From: Fischerella sp. CENA71
Lineage (GTDB): Bacteria; Cyanobacteriota; Cyanobacteriia; Cyanobacteriales; Nostocaceae
DNA length: 37,350 bases
Reading direction: 5' to 3'
NCBI GenBank assembly: GCA_024239075.1
Contig: JANBVI010000070.1
Span: 1 to 37,350, forward strand
A program made the translations under genes and the position numbers. This document shows, one piece after another, positions 8,837 to 18,749 of the stretch. The notes under the pieces are model-generated. The model saw only the letters and a program-made list of their open reading frames with translations, was not told where the DNA came from and did not search any database. Each line of letters begins with the position of its first letter. Position 1 is the first letter of the stretch.

Positions 8837-10444
8837 ATGCGGATCATGATGATTCAACCCAACTACCATTCTGGTGGTGCGGAAATTGCGGGAAATTGGC
8901 CACCCAGTTGGGTTCCTTATGTAGGTGGAGCGTTGAAAACAGCTGGCTTTACTGACATCTGTTTTGTTGATGCTATGACCGATTATATTGCGGATGATGC
9001 TTTAGCGGAAATTATTGCCAAGCATCAGCCGGATGTGGTGCTAGCAACGGCGATTACGCCGATGATTTACCAATCTCAGACAACCCTGAAGATAGTTAAA
9101 CAAGTTTGTCCGCAAGCTAAGACAATTATGGGTGGGGTTCATCCGACCTATATGTATAATGAAGTTCTCAACGAAGCACCTTGGGTAGATTATATCATCC
9201 GGGGAGAAGGGGAAGAAATCACAGTTAATTTGCTCAGAGCGATCGCCAATGGTACAGATGAGAGCGATCGCCGTAATATATTAGGTATTGCTTTCCTCGA
9301 AAATGGGCAAGTCGTCGCTACACCAGCCCATCCCCCGATTGCTGATTTAGATACTCTTACCCCAGATTGGAGCCTATTAGACTGGAGTAAATATATCTAT
9401 ACTCCTCTCAACGTCCGAGTTGCAGTTCCCAACTACGCCAGAGGATGTCCCTTCACCTGTCGTTTTTGTTCCCAGTGGAAATTTTGGCGCAAATATCGTT
9501 CTGGTACTCCCAAGAAATTCGTCGATGAAATTGAAATCTTGGTGAAAAAACACAAAGTTGGCTTTTTCATTCTCGCAGATGAAGAACCAACAATTAACAA
9601 ACCAAAATTTATCGCCTTGTGTAACGAATTAATCGAACGTAACTTAGGCGTCTACTGGGGAATCAACACACGGGTGACAGATATTTTACGAGATGAGCAA
9701 GAACTACCACTTTACCGCAAAGCCGGACTAGTGCATGTTTCCTTAGGAACAGAAGCAGCAGCGCAGTTAAAGTTAAACTTGTTCCGCAAAGAAACAACCA
9801 TCGAACAAAATAAACGCGCCATCAAACTCCTAAATCAAAATGGTATCGTTACCGAAGCTCAATTTATCATGGGCTTAGAAAACGAAACCCCGGAAACTAT
9901 CGAACAAACCTATCAAATGGCTTTGGATTGGAAAGCAGACATGGTGAACTGGAATATGTTTACCCCTTGGCCATTTTCCGAATTATTTCAAGATTTAGGC
10001 GATCGCGTCGAAGTTCGCGATTATTCCCAATATAACTTTGTCACGCCGATTATGAAACCGGATGCAATGGAAAGGGAAGATGTTCTCAAAGGAGTACTAC
10101 GAAACTACGCCCGTTTTTACCTCCGCAAAACCTTTGAATATTGGTTTGTCAAAGATCCATTTAAACGCAAATATCTTTTAGGTTGCTTGAAAGCATTTGT
10201 GCAAACCACCCTCAACAAGCGCTTCTATAACCTCAAACGAGTCAAGTACAAGGGACTACAAACCGAGATAGAACTCGGTTTTGATGAGTCGAAGATTCTC
10301 ACCCGCGAACAAATCGCCCAGCGTAAGCAACAACATCCAGAACTCATGGCGGATGTGAACTTCACAGGTAATATTTCCGCCTGCGGCGCACCGAATGACT
10401 TACCGGAATATGATGAGAAACAAGAGGATGTGGTAAATCTTTAA
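8837..10444 (+). CDS. bchE: oxygen-independent Mg-protoporphyrin IX monomethyl ester cyclase BchE
   Basis: BchE is a B12-binding radical SAM enzyme that closes ring E of chlorophyll precursors without oxygen. The N-terminus MIQPNYHSGGAEIAGNWPP is characteristic of the family. It is followed by a cobalamin-binding-like Rossmann domain (about 1-165) and the radical SAM cluster C204, C208, C211 in ARGCPFTCRFC. Length (535) is normal. In cyanobacteria it coexists with the aerobic cyclase AcsF and is useful when oxygen is low. It stands alone here; the next gene is convergent. Other B12-radical SAM enzymes are possible, but the N-terminus argues strongly for BchE. Confidence 0.88.
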   Translation: MRIMMIQPNYHSGGAEIAGNWPPSWVPYVGGALKTAGFTDICFVDAMTDYIADDALAEIIAKHQPDVVLATAITPMIYQSQTTLKIVKQVCPQAKTIMGGVHPTYMYNEVLNEAPWVDYIIRGEGEEITVNLLRAIANGTDESDRRNILGIAFLENGQVVATPAHPPIADLDTLTPDWSLLDWSKYIYTPLNVRVAVPNYARGCPFTCRFCSQWKFWRKYRSGTPKKFVDEIEILVKKHKVGFFILADEEPTINKPKFIALCNELIERNLGVYWGINTRVTDILRDEQELPLYRKAGLVHVSLGTEAAAQLKLNLFRKETTIEQNKRAIKLLNQNGIVTEAQFIMGLENETPETIEQTYQMALDWKADMVNWNMFTPWPFSELFQDLGDRVEVRDYSQYNFVTPIMKPDAMEREDVLKGVLRNYARFYLRKTFEYWFVKDPFKRKYLLGCLKAFVQTTLNKRFYNLKRVKYKGLQTEIELGFDESKILTREQIAQRKQQHPELMADVNFTGNISACGAPNDLPEYDEKQEDVVNL

Positions 10445-10455
10445 AATGAAAATTT

Positions 10456-10507
10456 CTTGGTGTCTTGGTGGTGAAAAAAATTATTTTTTAAACACTAAGA
10501 CACTAAG
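10456..10507. terminator. hairpin between convergent genes
   Basis: CTTGGTGTCTTGGTG (10456-10470) pairs with CACTAAGACACTAAG (10493-10507) over 15 bp with two G-U pairs, around an A/T-rich loop. It lies between bchE (plus) and the caspase-like gene (minus) and may terminate both. The ACACTAAG tandem units also look like a dispersed genome repeat. Confidence 0.5.
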
Positions 10508-10548
10508 ACACAAAGATTAAACATCTGGGATTCTTCCATACCCAATGA

Positions 10549-13500
10549 CTATTGTACAGACGCGATGAATCGCGTCTCTACCAATGACTTTTGCTGATTC
10601 TCTGGTTTTTTCTCCTGAGTACGATTCCAAATAATCAAACCCGCAAGTACGACTAATAATATAGTAATTACCCAAATCACAGGGCCATTTACCGTTGAAC
10701 GATTTTGATTTTCTGTTGGTTGATTTTTGGTTGGGGATGGATTGGGAGGATTATCGGGTATGGGGTCATGTCGTGTGCCTGGTGGGATAATCATGGTGAT
10801 GTCTTCATAATTAATCCTGCTATGGCGCATCGGTGGAAATTGTGTCTGTGGTTGAGAGGGAATTCTTGGACTTGGTGATTGAGAAAGTGCTTTCGCCAGT
10901 GCTTCTAACCCAGCTGGATCAGTAAAATAGGTGAGGTGATCACAGGTTGCATTTGGTGTTAATATCTGAGGCTGGGGTGAACGGCTGAAACTTATACATT
11001 TGATACTAGCCAGAGTCACAGCGATATCATTTGGTTGTTCAAAGAAAACTAAGTTTACTATTTGATCTACACTTTGACCAAAAAGCTTAGACATTAATCT
11101 TTGCAGAGGACTTGATTGTTTGTCTATTTGCATTTCTGTAGCGGCGCGAATTAATGAGCGATCGCCTGCGACAATTGTATAAGGAACACCAGGATCGGGA
11201 TTTTCTGCTAGTTGTTTGAGCAAATCTGAATCTGGATGCATTTGCTCAAGGGAATAATTGTTATTTTCCAGATATTCTAATAAATCAGCTACTATTTTTG
11301 CAGGCCAAACAACTGCTGCAAGTTGATTTAAACCAAATACCAAAACTGTAAAAATTAAATCTTGTACCGCAGGCCAAGGAGAGCCAGCGTTGGGTGTACC
11401 CAGCATCACCAAGTGTTGTACAATCTCATTACCGCCTTCTCGTTCAATGAACCAACGAGACACTAAGCCACCCATAGAATGAGCAACAATATGTAATTGT
11501 TTACCGTGATTTGCACCCAAACCAACTGCTTGCAATTTTTGTTTTAAAAGTCGGGCATTTTCTTCAATAGTTGTATTGAGATTTTCGTAATCAAATGCCA
11601 ATACTAAGTCATAGTAATCTTTGATTAGATTTTGTTGTCCATCTGCGGTGACTGTAACTTTTTTAATACTAGGAAGTTGAGCTTCTGTATCACCAATAAT
11701 GCCATGAATGTAGAGAATTATTCTTTGTGCTTGAGTGACTTTTTCTCTGACTGATTCGATGTTTTTGTCATAAATTACTTGTTCGTTTTCATCAACTGTT
11801 GCTGCTGCTAAAATCGGATAAGTAAATTTTATTCCCAGCTTCCGACAGATAATTTTTTGAAAAAAGATGCGGATGGAACCTTGTAAACAACGATGACTTC
11901 TTGTGGGTGTAGGTAGTCTTTCTATCGTAATTTCTGTTTTTCCATCTAGAGTCTTTTTACCTGTTCCTAGAGGTAAGAAAAATTCCCCATCGTAACTGAT
12001 TGGTAAAAGATATTCGTTATCTGCGATTTCTCGATCAACTAGTAATTTTAAAGGTGCTGTTTTTGTGACAACTGTGTGATCTACCACGTTACTTAATTCC
12101 AAACCACTCAAGCCAGGATCGCTGGCTCGGCTGGTGGTAAATTGAAAGGGTTCGGTATTCTCTAGTTCTTGCAGAAGCGGAGGTAAGGTGACATTTCCTA
12201 AGTCTCTGCTGGTTTGCGGTACGGTTGTCAGATTAATTTCTGCTTGTAAATTTGCATGAGGTAACACCTCTACTAAACCATTTTGCAATTGCATGGGGCG
12301 ATCGCTCTGCAAACTTTTAGAATCTTGAGGACGAACGATAGTGACTGCGACTTCTTGCGTTAGCCAATCATCATTGTTAACTCTGGCTTTCACTCTGACA
12401 GCATTGCGATCGCCAACTTCCTGCATTAAACTTTCTAAAACACTCCTTCCCCCGATTGAACGTTTGGGTGAAGGTGGATTTAAGCCATCTTGTTCTAATA
12501 AACTCGCATCAAATTCAGAAGTACTAACAATCAATTTCAATATATCTTTGTACTCAGTAATTCCCTGTGCTAAAAACTCATCGGGAATCACAAAACCCAG
12601 ATCATCAAAACTTGCCACTGTGACGCTAGCTTCACTACCTTTGGGTGCTAAACGCACACTACTTTTATCTGGGAAAAATGGTACTTCGATGCTATAATTT
12701 TCGGTGAGATTCAGGATATTACAATAAAGGGTTTTTTCACTGTTATTTGTGAGTACAACTTGAATACTTGGCGGTATCCATTCACCATTTTCATTGGTGT
12801 ACTCTAACCGCATTTCTGAATCTGAACCAGATTCTTGGCTTCCAGACAAAACGATAATTTCCATCTGGATATCATCAGGTTGAATGCGACTAGTAGCAGG
12901 GGTTTTGAGTTGCAAAATATTTTGCCAACGCGCAATATGTTCTAAACGGTGAATAGCTTTGCTAGCAAAATAAGGCATGTAACCAGCCTGAGTTGATTGT
13001 TCTGGAATCGGAGCAACTACAGGATGTTTACTAGTAGGAAGTATAATCCAATATTGATTATTTTTTGCTAACAAATAGTAATCTGCATCTTCTGATTTTG
13101 TAACTTCCTGCACATACAAAGAACCAATGCTTGCTAATGCTTGACGCGCTAAATCTATACCTGCGCCTTGACCATCAAGATATACTTTCAACGGGGGTAA
13201 TGGTAGGCTAGTAACTGTCGCCCAATAACTGGTATTTTCAAATAGATTATTGCTTCCCTCAATAATTTCTATTTTACTCCGTTGTGGGAAGACTTGTGTT
13301 ACGCGTGCTTGAGCTAAAGCATTTCCTAAATCACGCCACTGTTGATCAGCAGTTCCAACTGGGAAAATTGCCAGGAGAGTATCTCCACCATTTTCAGGTT
13401 TCGGGATACCATGAACAGCACCCGCATCAATTACCCAACTTCTTTGATTTTCGCTGTAAGTCAAAGTAAAGTAATGAGAACGCTCTCGAATTGCACCGCC

Positions 13501-14385
13501 CAAAAATGGCTTGTCTAATTCCTGTGCATCAGTGGTGTCAATTTGTGGTGACTGTTCCTTAAGTTTGCCACTAATTAAAGCATTGAGATTTCTCGCTAAA
13601 TCCCGATAAGTGATATTACTATTAGTTCTTTCTAGAGTTTGCAGTAAAAAGTAAGAAAAAGCACCACGAGATTTCCCATCTTCAGCTTTATACTCTTTCG
13701 CTTGTTCGTATTCTCGACACGCAGACAACATGACGTGTCTACCCTTGGGTAACACAACCCCTGTGATTTTTTTCTCCAAACTGCGAGAAGCACTTAAGAT
13801 TTCTGCAATATTTATCTCATCTGCAAAAATGTAGCTATCCACAGGGCGATCGCGATAATCTATAGGAGCCTGACGCACATTAACTTCAATATCTCTAGTT
13901 CCTGAACCAGAATGACAGCAGTCAAGAATCACCACAACATGAGGATTTTTTTGAGCAACTTCCGAAATCAGGTAAGCTATTTCTTTATCGGCTAAATCTC
14001 GACTAGTTACTGTCCGGCTATCGTAACAAACCAAAGTTTCATCCAAACGATCTGGCTCTAAACTCCAAAATTCCTGCGGTGACTTTTGTTGTGCGCCATG
14101 ACCCGCATAATAAAATAAGACAACATCTTCACTATCAGCATTGCACAGATGTTGCCGAAAACCATCAATAATCGCCTGACGAGTAGCATTTTGATTGATT
14201 AATATCCAAGGTTGATTTGTTGGTTCTACCAAATTCCATTCGCGATCGCGAGCTACACGTTCTCGTAAATAAGTTTCTACTGCGTTGATGTCGTTAACGC
14301 AACCCTGCAAAGATGGTATAGACACAACAGAAGCGGGATCGTATTCATCTATACCGACTAGCAGCGCATAAATATTTTTAGCCAT
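10549..14385 (-). CDS. caspase-like protease fused to alpha/beta hydrolase, membrane-anchored
   Basis: This giant protein has 1278 residues from ATG 14385. An ATG at 14400 would add five residues but overlaps the GGAG ribosome site, so 14385 is preferred. Counting from the longer start, residues 8-300 are a caspase/metacaspase (peptidase C14) domain with histidine 101 in YYAGHGAQ and cysteine 162 in LDCCHSGSG. Residues about 300-890 are beta-rich and unassigned. Residues about 892-1050 form an alpha/beta hydrolase of the PGAP1/lipase kind, with ILYIHGIIGD, nucleophile serine 975 in AHSMGGLV, and MLGTPNAGSP. A Pro-rich linker leads to one membrane helix (about 1240-1259). Orthocaspases of this sort cleave after basic residues and are linked to stress or cell death; the hydrolase target is unknown. 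The last ten residues come from a palindromic repeat. Confidence 0.85.
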   Translation of the reverse strand: MAKNIYALLVGIDEYDPASVVSIPSLQGCVNDINAVETYLRERVARDREWNLVEPTNQPWILINQNATRQAIIDGFRQHLCNADSEDVVLFYYAGHGAQQKSPQEFWSLEPDRLDETLVCYDSRTVTSRDLADKEIAYLISEVAQKNPHVVVILDCCHSGSGTRDIEVNVRQAPIDYRDRPVDSYIFADEINIAEILSASRSLEKKITGVVLPKGRHVMLSACREYEQAKEYKAEDGKSRGAFSYFLLQTLERTNSNITYRDLARNLNALISGKLKEQSPQIDTTDAQELDKPFLGGAIRERSHYFTLTYSENQRSWVIDAGAVHGIPKPENGGDTLLAIFPVGTADQQWRDLGNALAQARVTQVFPQRSKIEIIEGSNNLFENTSYWATVTSLPLPPLKVYLDGQGAGIDLARQALASIGSLYVQEVTKSEDADYYLLAKNNQYWIILPTSKHPVVAPIPEQSTQAGYMPYFASKAIHRLEHIARWQNILQLKTPATSRIQPDDIQMEIIVLSGSQESGSDSEMRLEYTNENGEWIPPSIQVVLTNNSEKTLYCNILNLTENYSIEVPFFPDKSSVRLAPKGSEASVTVASFDDLGFVIPDEFLAQGITEYKDILKLIVSTSEFDASLLEQDGLNPPSPKRSIGGRSVLESLMQEVGDRNAVRVKARVNNDDWLTQEVAVTIVRPQDSKSLQSDRPMQLQNGLVEVLPHANLQAEINLTTVPQTSRDLGNVTLPPLLQELENTEPFQFTTSRASDPGLSGLELSNVVDHTVVTKTAPLKLLVDREIADNEYLLPISYDGEFFLPLGTGKKTLDGKTEITIERLPTPTRSHRCLQGSIRIFFQKIICRKLGIKFTYPILAAATVDENEQVIYDKNIESVREKVTQAQRIILYIHGIIGDTEAQLPSIKKVTVTADGQQNLIKDYYDLVLAFDYENLNTTIEENARLLKQKLQAVGLGANHGKQLHIVAHSMGGLVSRWFIEREGGNEIVQHLVMLGTPNAGSPWPAVQDLIFTVLVFGLNQLAAVVWPAKIVADLLEYLENNNYSLEQMHPDSDLLKQLAENPDPGVPYTIVAGDRSLIRAATEMQIDKQSSPLQRLMSKLFGQSVDQIVNLVFFEQPNDIAVTLASIKCISFSRSPQPQILTPNATCDHLTYFTDPAGLEALAKALSQSPSPRIPSQPQTQFPPMRHSRINYEDITMIIPPGTRHDPIPDNPPNPSPTKNQPTENQNRSTVNGPVIWVITILLVVLAGLIIWNRTQEKKPENQQKSLVETRFIASVQ
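10554..10581. repeat. palindromic dispersed repeat overlapping the gene end
   Basis: AGACGCGAT-GA-ATCGCGTCT is a near-perfect palindrome with GTAC and CTAC flanks, like the GTAGAGACG...CGTCTCTAC repeats spread through Nostoc-type genomes. It encodes the C-terminal VETRFIASVQ of the caspase-like protein, so its insertion apparently rewrote the gene end. Confidence 0.6.
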
Positions 14386-14635
14386 AATATCTCCACTCAC
14401 TCAGGCTGTTTTCAATATTTTGATGTTTTAATCTGGTGATGGTTCAGGCAAATAAAATTAAAAAAATTTTGTCTCAATACTCAGATAATTCAAAAAGACT
14501 TCTAGCCGAACACAAAAATGTCAAAATACACCTATATTTTTATAAAAATTAACAATAGTATTGTTTAAACATAACAATACTAACGCCATTCATAATACAG
14601 CAAACAGTAAACAGTGGACAGTGAGTAATAGAATT

Positions 14636-14665
14636 TGATAACTGATAACTGATAACTGATAACTG
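14636..14665. repeat. heptamer tandem repeat (STRR), TGATAAC x4
   Basis: Four exact copies of TGATAAC stand directly behind the stop of the VOC gene. The rest of the 14401-14667 gap is AT-rich with no gene seen. Confidence 0.85.
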
Positions 14666-14667
14666 GT

Positions 14668-15696
14668 CTAATTCCCAATCAAATTCCAGAAATACCCATC
14701 TGGTGCGACAAAGGAAAAACTTAGTTCTCTAAATTCATTTTCAGTGATAGTTGTAAATTTTTGTATGGAACTTGCTTTGATGCGATCGCAAAATTGATTG
14801 AGTTCTCGCACTCGGTAAGTATACAAACACATTCCTAAACTACCTGGTTGTGCTGCTTCATAACGAGAATCCAGATTTATGGCGTTGGGAAAGCGAACAA
14901 TATAAAGTCTACCGCTACGTGCTGCCATGAAGTCAGTTGTGGAAGAACGTGGATCATCAAAAGCGGTGACAAAAAACTTTTCACCTGGTTGAAGATCAAA
15001 AATTTCTCTTCCAGCTAGAGATGATTCGTAGCTAGTTTCGACATCATCACGCACCCGCAACAAACCCAAAACTTCGTCATAAAATTTCAATGTTTCCTTA
15101 CTGTCATCTTGAACTACCATCCCGATGTGGGTAAACTGACTCGTCTTGAGAGGAGAATTAAAATCAATATTTCCGTAATCGGGGAGTGTATAACCAAACC
15201 TTTGAAAAAAAACTTGTCGTGTGAATGGTTGTAGCAATAGCATTTCACGCACCCCAACCATCGCGTCAATAAAAGGACGCTTTTTCCTTTCTTTGTTATA
15301 GATTACTTCCCAATGGGGACGGGTAAACCAAAGCGGCCAACCAGCTGCTTTTGCTTCTTCTACATGATTTAAGATGTTGATAATATCGGCAGTTAAAGTT
15401 GTTGTCCAACGATTACCCTTCACTTTCATCGATCCCATCTTTAACCCGTTATTTATAGGGTTTTGCCAAATCATCAGACGAATCAAACCATGATCTGCAT
15501 TTTGGTGGTAAAGGCGAATTGAGCGTAAAGACGAGTCCACACCATACAATTGTTTCGCAACTGTTGCTGATAAATCGCCCTGTTGACCAATGCGATAACC
15601 GAATTGCTCCCAATACTGAATCGCCGCAATTGGTTCTGAGACGCCAATACATACTTCATAGATTCCTTCTATTAAATTTTGTAGTCCCTGATGCAT
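14668..15696 (-). CDS. VOC-family (glyoxalase/dioxygenase fold) protein
   Basis: The 342-residue protein is built of two vicinal-oxygen-chelate modules. The first starts IYEVCIGVSEPIAAIQYWEQFGYRIG. The second starts FTHIGMVVQDDSKETLKFYDEVLGLLRV and ends FVAPDGYFWNLIG. Family members bind a metal and act as glyoxalases, dioxygenases or resistance proteins. In the second module I see H in THIGMVV; the remaining metal ligands are not certain. The substrate cannot be named. It is a single gene, with a long AT-rich gap before the divergent GGDEF gene. Confidence 0.75.
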   Translation of the reverse strand: MHQGLQNLIEGIYEVCIGVSEPIAAIQYWEQFGYRIGQQGDLSATVAKQLYGVDSSLRSIRLYHQNADHGLIRLMIWQNPINNGLKMGSMKVKGNRWTTTLTADIINILNHVEEAKAAGWPLWFTRPHWEVIYNKERKKRPFIDAMVGVREMLLLQPFTRQVFFQRFGYTLPDYGNIDFNSPLKTSQFTHIGMVVQDDSKETLKFYDEVLGLLRVRDDVETSYESSLAGREIFDLQPGEKFFVTAFDDPRSSTTDFMAARSGRLYIVRFPNAINLDSRYEAAQPGSLGMCLYTYRVRELNQFCDRIKASSIQKFTTITENEFRELSFSFVAPDGYFWNLIGN

Positions 15697-16022
15697 AGTT
15701 GTTTATACACGTATAACAAAAAGTTAACTTCAATCAAGCTTGAGTAAAGATGCCCGGGTTTTTACAAAAACGAAGCTATCTTGAATTTTGAGATGCCATT
15801 GTTATTTTCGCTGTGATCCAGCAGCATCCGCTACAAGTGTAAACATTAAAAAAAAATTAAAAATTTTTGGAATAACTATTGGATTTTGCCTAAAGAAAAG
15901 GTTAAAAATTTTACATATAGATTTTTACTTGTATAGGATTTACGTGTTTAACAAAAAGATGATGTTCTGACTACCAAGATTTCAACTATTTTTCTCATTC
16001 TCGTAAAACAAAGGCGGGTGCA
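15697..16022. other. AT-rich intergenic region
   Basis: This gap separates the divergent VOC and GGDEF genes and must hold both promoters. A 60-codon frame (15788-15970) has low-complexity Lys/Ile/Phe composition and no ribosome site, so I do not call it a gene. No other structure was recognised. Confidence 0.5.
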
Positions 16023-18218
16023 GTGTATCAGCATTACTACTTATATCAAACACAAGTGACCCGGCTGGATGCTACATCCGACTCTGCGATCGCCTTCGCT
16101 TACTACTTAATTTCCATCATGGTTGTTTCTTCTCCTCGCAAACGGCAAGAGATTATCTCTCAGTGGATATACGGAATATTTAGAATTTTATTAGTTTTAA
16201 GTATTACAATTAATTTTCTAGAGACTTGGCTGTTTTGGCGCCCAGATTATTGGGTGCTGGGATTACTCAAAGCGATCACAGCTTCTAGTTCAGTGTGTGC
16301 CATGATTTTACTGATGCGATCGCTTCCTCAATTTCTAACTAATCCCAACTTGACACAACTGAAGCAAGCCAATCAGCTACTCGAACTGGAAATCAAAGAA
16401 CGCCATTTAGCTGAAGAAGCACTACGAGAAAGTAAAGAACGTTTTCACAATGCTTTTGATTATGCTGCTATTGGTATGGCTTTAGTAGGGTTAAACGGTA
16501 GTTGGCTACAAGTGAATCATGCTTTGTGTGAAATTGTCGGTTACTCGGAAGCAGAATTACTAGCTAAGACTTGCCAAGATATCACCCATGCAGAAGATTT
16601 AGAAACAGATTTTGACTACGTACGTCAACTTTTAACTGGTGAGATTCGCTGTTATCACATAGAGAAGCGGTACATACACAAGCTTGGATATGTTCTGTGG
16701 ATTATGTTAAGTGTATCGTTAGTGTGTGATATCCACGGTCAACCGCTATATTTTATTACTCAGATTCAAGATATCACTGAGCGCAAACGAGCTGAACAAA
16801 CTTTACAGCAGCAAGCTTATATTTTTGAAAATATCTCCGATGGTGTAATTATTACTGATTTGCTGGGTCGGATTATCGATTGGAACCGAGCCGCCGAGAA
16901 CATGTTTGGCTATGATAAAGCAGAAATCATAGGTAAAAATCTAAATATATTACACAAACCAGAAGAATCTGCTGTCCTGACAAAAAAAATTATAGACGAG
17001 TTACATACTAACAATCGCTGGGCTGGTGAAATTAACTTTGTTCGCAAGGATCGCACCCAAGGAGTATGCGAAACAGTATTTGTCCCACTGTATAATGAAC
17101 ACGGTCAGCCCAGCGCCACAATTGGCGTCAACCGCAACATCACAGAACGCAAACAAGCAGAAGCAGCTTTGCAACAAGCTAATAAGCAACTTACCTCTTG
17201 GGTGCAGCAACTCGAACAACGCAACCATGAAATTGCTCTACTCAGTCATATGAGCGATATTTTGCAAGCTTGTCTCACGATAGAAGAAGCATACAAAGTA
17301 ATTGCTCAGTTAATCCAACCCTTGTTTCCTCAGACATCAGGTGGAGTGTTTATTATTAGTTCCTCAAAACACTTAGTCGAAACTGTGACGATTTGGGGTG
17401 ACTTAACTGTTGCGAGTAAAACAGTATTTTCAGCCAATCAGTGTTGGGCTTTGCGACGGGGGCGATCGCATCTTTCTACATCTGATCAACAGGGTTTAAA
17501 GTGTAGCCACATTGAAGAATCATTTGCAGGTGAAGCCCTTTGTGTACCAATGATGGCTCAGGGTGAAGCTTTGGGAATGCTGCATTTCCATTCCCCAGAA
17601 CCAGGACAACTAACAGCAGCCAAACAACAATTAGCCTCTGAGGTTGCGGAACGCATCGCCTTAGCTTTAGCCAACTTACGACTCACGGAAGCTTTGCAAC
17701 AGCAGAGTATTCGTGATCCTCTCACAGGTTTATTTAATCGCCGCTACTTAGAAGAATCTCTAGAACGAGAAATCAGCCGCGCCGAACGCAGTCACAAACA
17801 TGTGGGCATTATTATGATGGATGTTGATCATTTTAAAAGCTTCAACGATAAATTTGGTCACGAAGCTGGCGATATTGTTTTGCGCGAACTCGGTGCATTC
17901 TTGAAAAAACAAATTCGCAAAGCGGATATAGCTTGTCGCTATGGAGGCGAAGAAATAATGTTGATTTTACCAGAAAGTTCTTTAGAAGTTTGTCAAGAAA
18001 GAGCCGAGCGCATTCGGCAAACAGTAAAACTTTTAGACCTCCGGTATCAACATCAGAAACTTGGTAGCATTACTTTGTCACTGGGGGTAGCTATGTATCC
18101 AGAACATGGTTTAACGGGTACAGCAGTGATTGAAGCCGCCGATACTGCTTTATATATTGCCAAAAAAACTGGACGCGATCGCATCGTCATGGCTCAATCT
18201 CAGGTAAGTTTGTATTAA
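16023..18218 (+). CDS. diguanylate cyclase with degenerate ethylene-receptor-like domain, PAS, PAS, GAF
   Basis: The protein (731 residues) should make cyclic di-GMP. Residues about 15-115 are a membrane domain similar to the ethylene-binding domain of cyanobacterial receptors (ATSDSAIAFAYYLISIM...WRPDYWVLGLLKAITA). The segment that normally holds the copper ligands Cys and His (around CGTTH) reads LSITIN here. PAS/PAC units follow at about 138-255 and 265-380, both ending in ITERK. A coiled segment, a GAF domain (about 400-560) and a C-terminal GGDEF domain with active-site GGEE (RYGGEEIMLILP) and DPLTGLFNRRYLEE complete it. The start is a GTG with no in-frame ATG before the upstream stop at 15960. 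The N-terminus looks shorter than in full receptors. A small membrane protein follows by 22 bp. Confidence 0.85.
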   Translation: MYQHYYLYQTQVTRLDATSDSAIAFAYYLISIMVVSSPRKRQEIISQWIYGIFRILLVLSITINFLETWLFWRPDYWVLGLLKAITASSSVCAMILLMRSLPQFLTNPNLTQLKQANQLLELEIKERHLAEEALRESKERFHNAFDYAAIGMALVGLNGSWLQVNHALCEIVGYSEAELLAKTCQDITHAEDLETDFDYVRQLLTGEIRCYHIEKRYIHKLGYVLWIMLSVSLVCDIHGQPLYFITQIQDITERKRAEQTLQQQAYIFENISDGVIITDLLGRIIDWNRAAENMFGYDKAEIIGKNLNILHKPEESAVLTKKIIDELHTNNRWAGEINFVRKDRTQGVCETVFVPLYNEHGQPSATIGVNRNITERKQAEAALQQANKQLTSWVQQLEQRNHEIALLSHMSDILQACLTIEEAYKVIAQLIQPLFPQTSGGVFIISSSKHLVETVTIWGDLTVASKTVFSANQCWALRRGRSHLSTSDQQGLKCSHIEESFAGEALCVPMMAQGEALGMLHFHSPEPGQLTAAKQQLASEVAERIALALANLRLTEALQQQSIRDPLTGLFNRRYLEESLEREISRAERSHKHVGIIMMDVDHFKSFNDKFGHEAGDIVLRELGAFLKKQIRKADIACRYGGEEIMLILPESSLEVCQERAERIRQTVKLLDLRYQHQKLGSITLSLGVAMYPEHGLTGTAVIEAADTALYIAKKTGRDRIVMAQSQVSLY

Positions 18219-18240
18219 ATAAAAAGAGAGGAGGAAAACA

Positions 18241-18711
18241 ATGATAGATCCTAAATGGATAGGGAGAGTCAATTTTTACGAATTAATTTTTGGTACTTTT
18301 TTATCCTATATATTTATCGTATTAATGTGGGAAATTGTTTTCAAAACTAAGCTGGAAGAATGGAGATATATATTTATTACATTAATCGGTGCTAGCTTTT
18401 TTCTAGTAAATCATTATTTTCAAAATGCGCCTTTTTATCTGTGGCTACTATATGGATATAGTTTAGTATTCCTAGTTGCTTATTACATTATTGGCGTCAA
18501 GCCAATGCCAGGTTCTTCACTCAAAAAGATTTTCGCAACTCTGAGTGGTATAGTTTTTACTATTGCTTTTATCTTGTTTGAAAATATTGCCAAATTTGGT
18601 GTAGAAAATGGCATTAACGAATTTTGGTTTATGTTAATCGCATATTTTGGTTATCTCGCTATTGTTGTCTGGCGTGCTGAAGTCTTAAAACCAAAATCTC
18701 AACAGTTGTAA
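18241..18711 (+). CDS. small multi-pass membrane protein
   Basis: The 156-residue product has about five hydrophobic segments (about 13-32, 42-60, 64-85, 96-115, 128-146) and few charged residues between them. The ribosome site GAGGAGG lies just before the ATG, and the gene begins 22 bp behind the diguanylate cyclase, so the two are probably one operon. It may assist or be regulated with the signalling protein. I recognise no family. Confidence 0.6.
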   Translation: MIDPKWIGRVNFYELIFGTFLSYIFIVLMWEIVFKTKLEEWRYIFITLIGASFFLVNHYFQNAPFYLWLLYGYSLVFLVAYYIIGVKPMPGSSLKKIFATLSGIVFTIAFILFENIAKFGVENGINEFWFMLIAYFGYLAIVVWRAEVLKPKSQQL

Positions 18712-18749
18712 GCTACTACTTTGTCAAGCTTAAATTGATGACTAAAAAA

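Noticed and set aside
15788-15970. 60-codon frame before the GGDEF gene
   Set aside because: Low-complexity composition in AT-rich DNA, no ribosome site, no recognisable domain.
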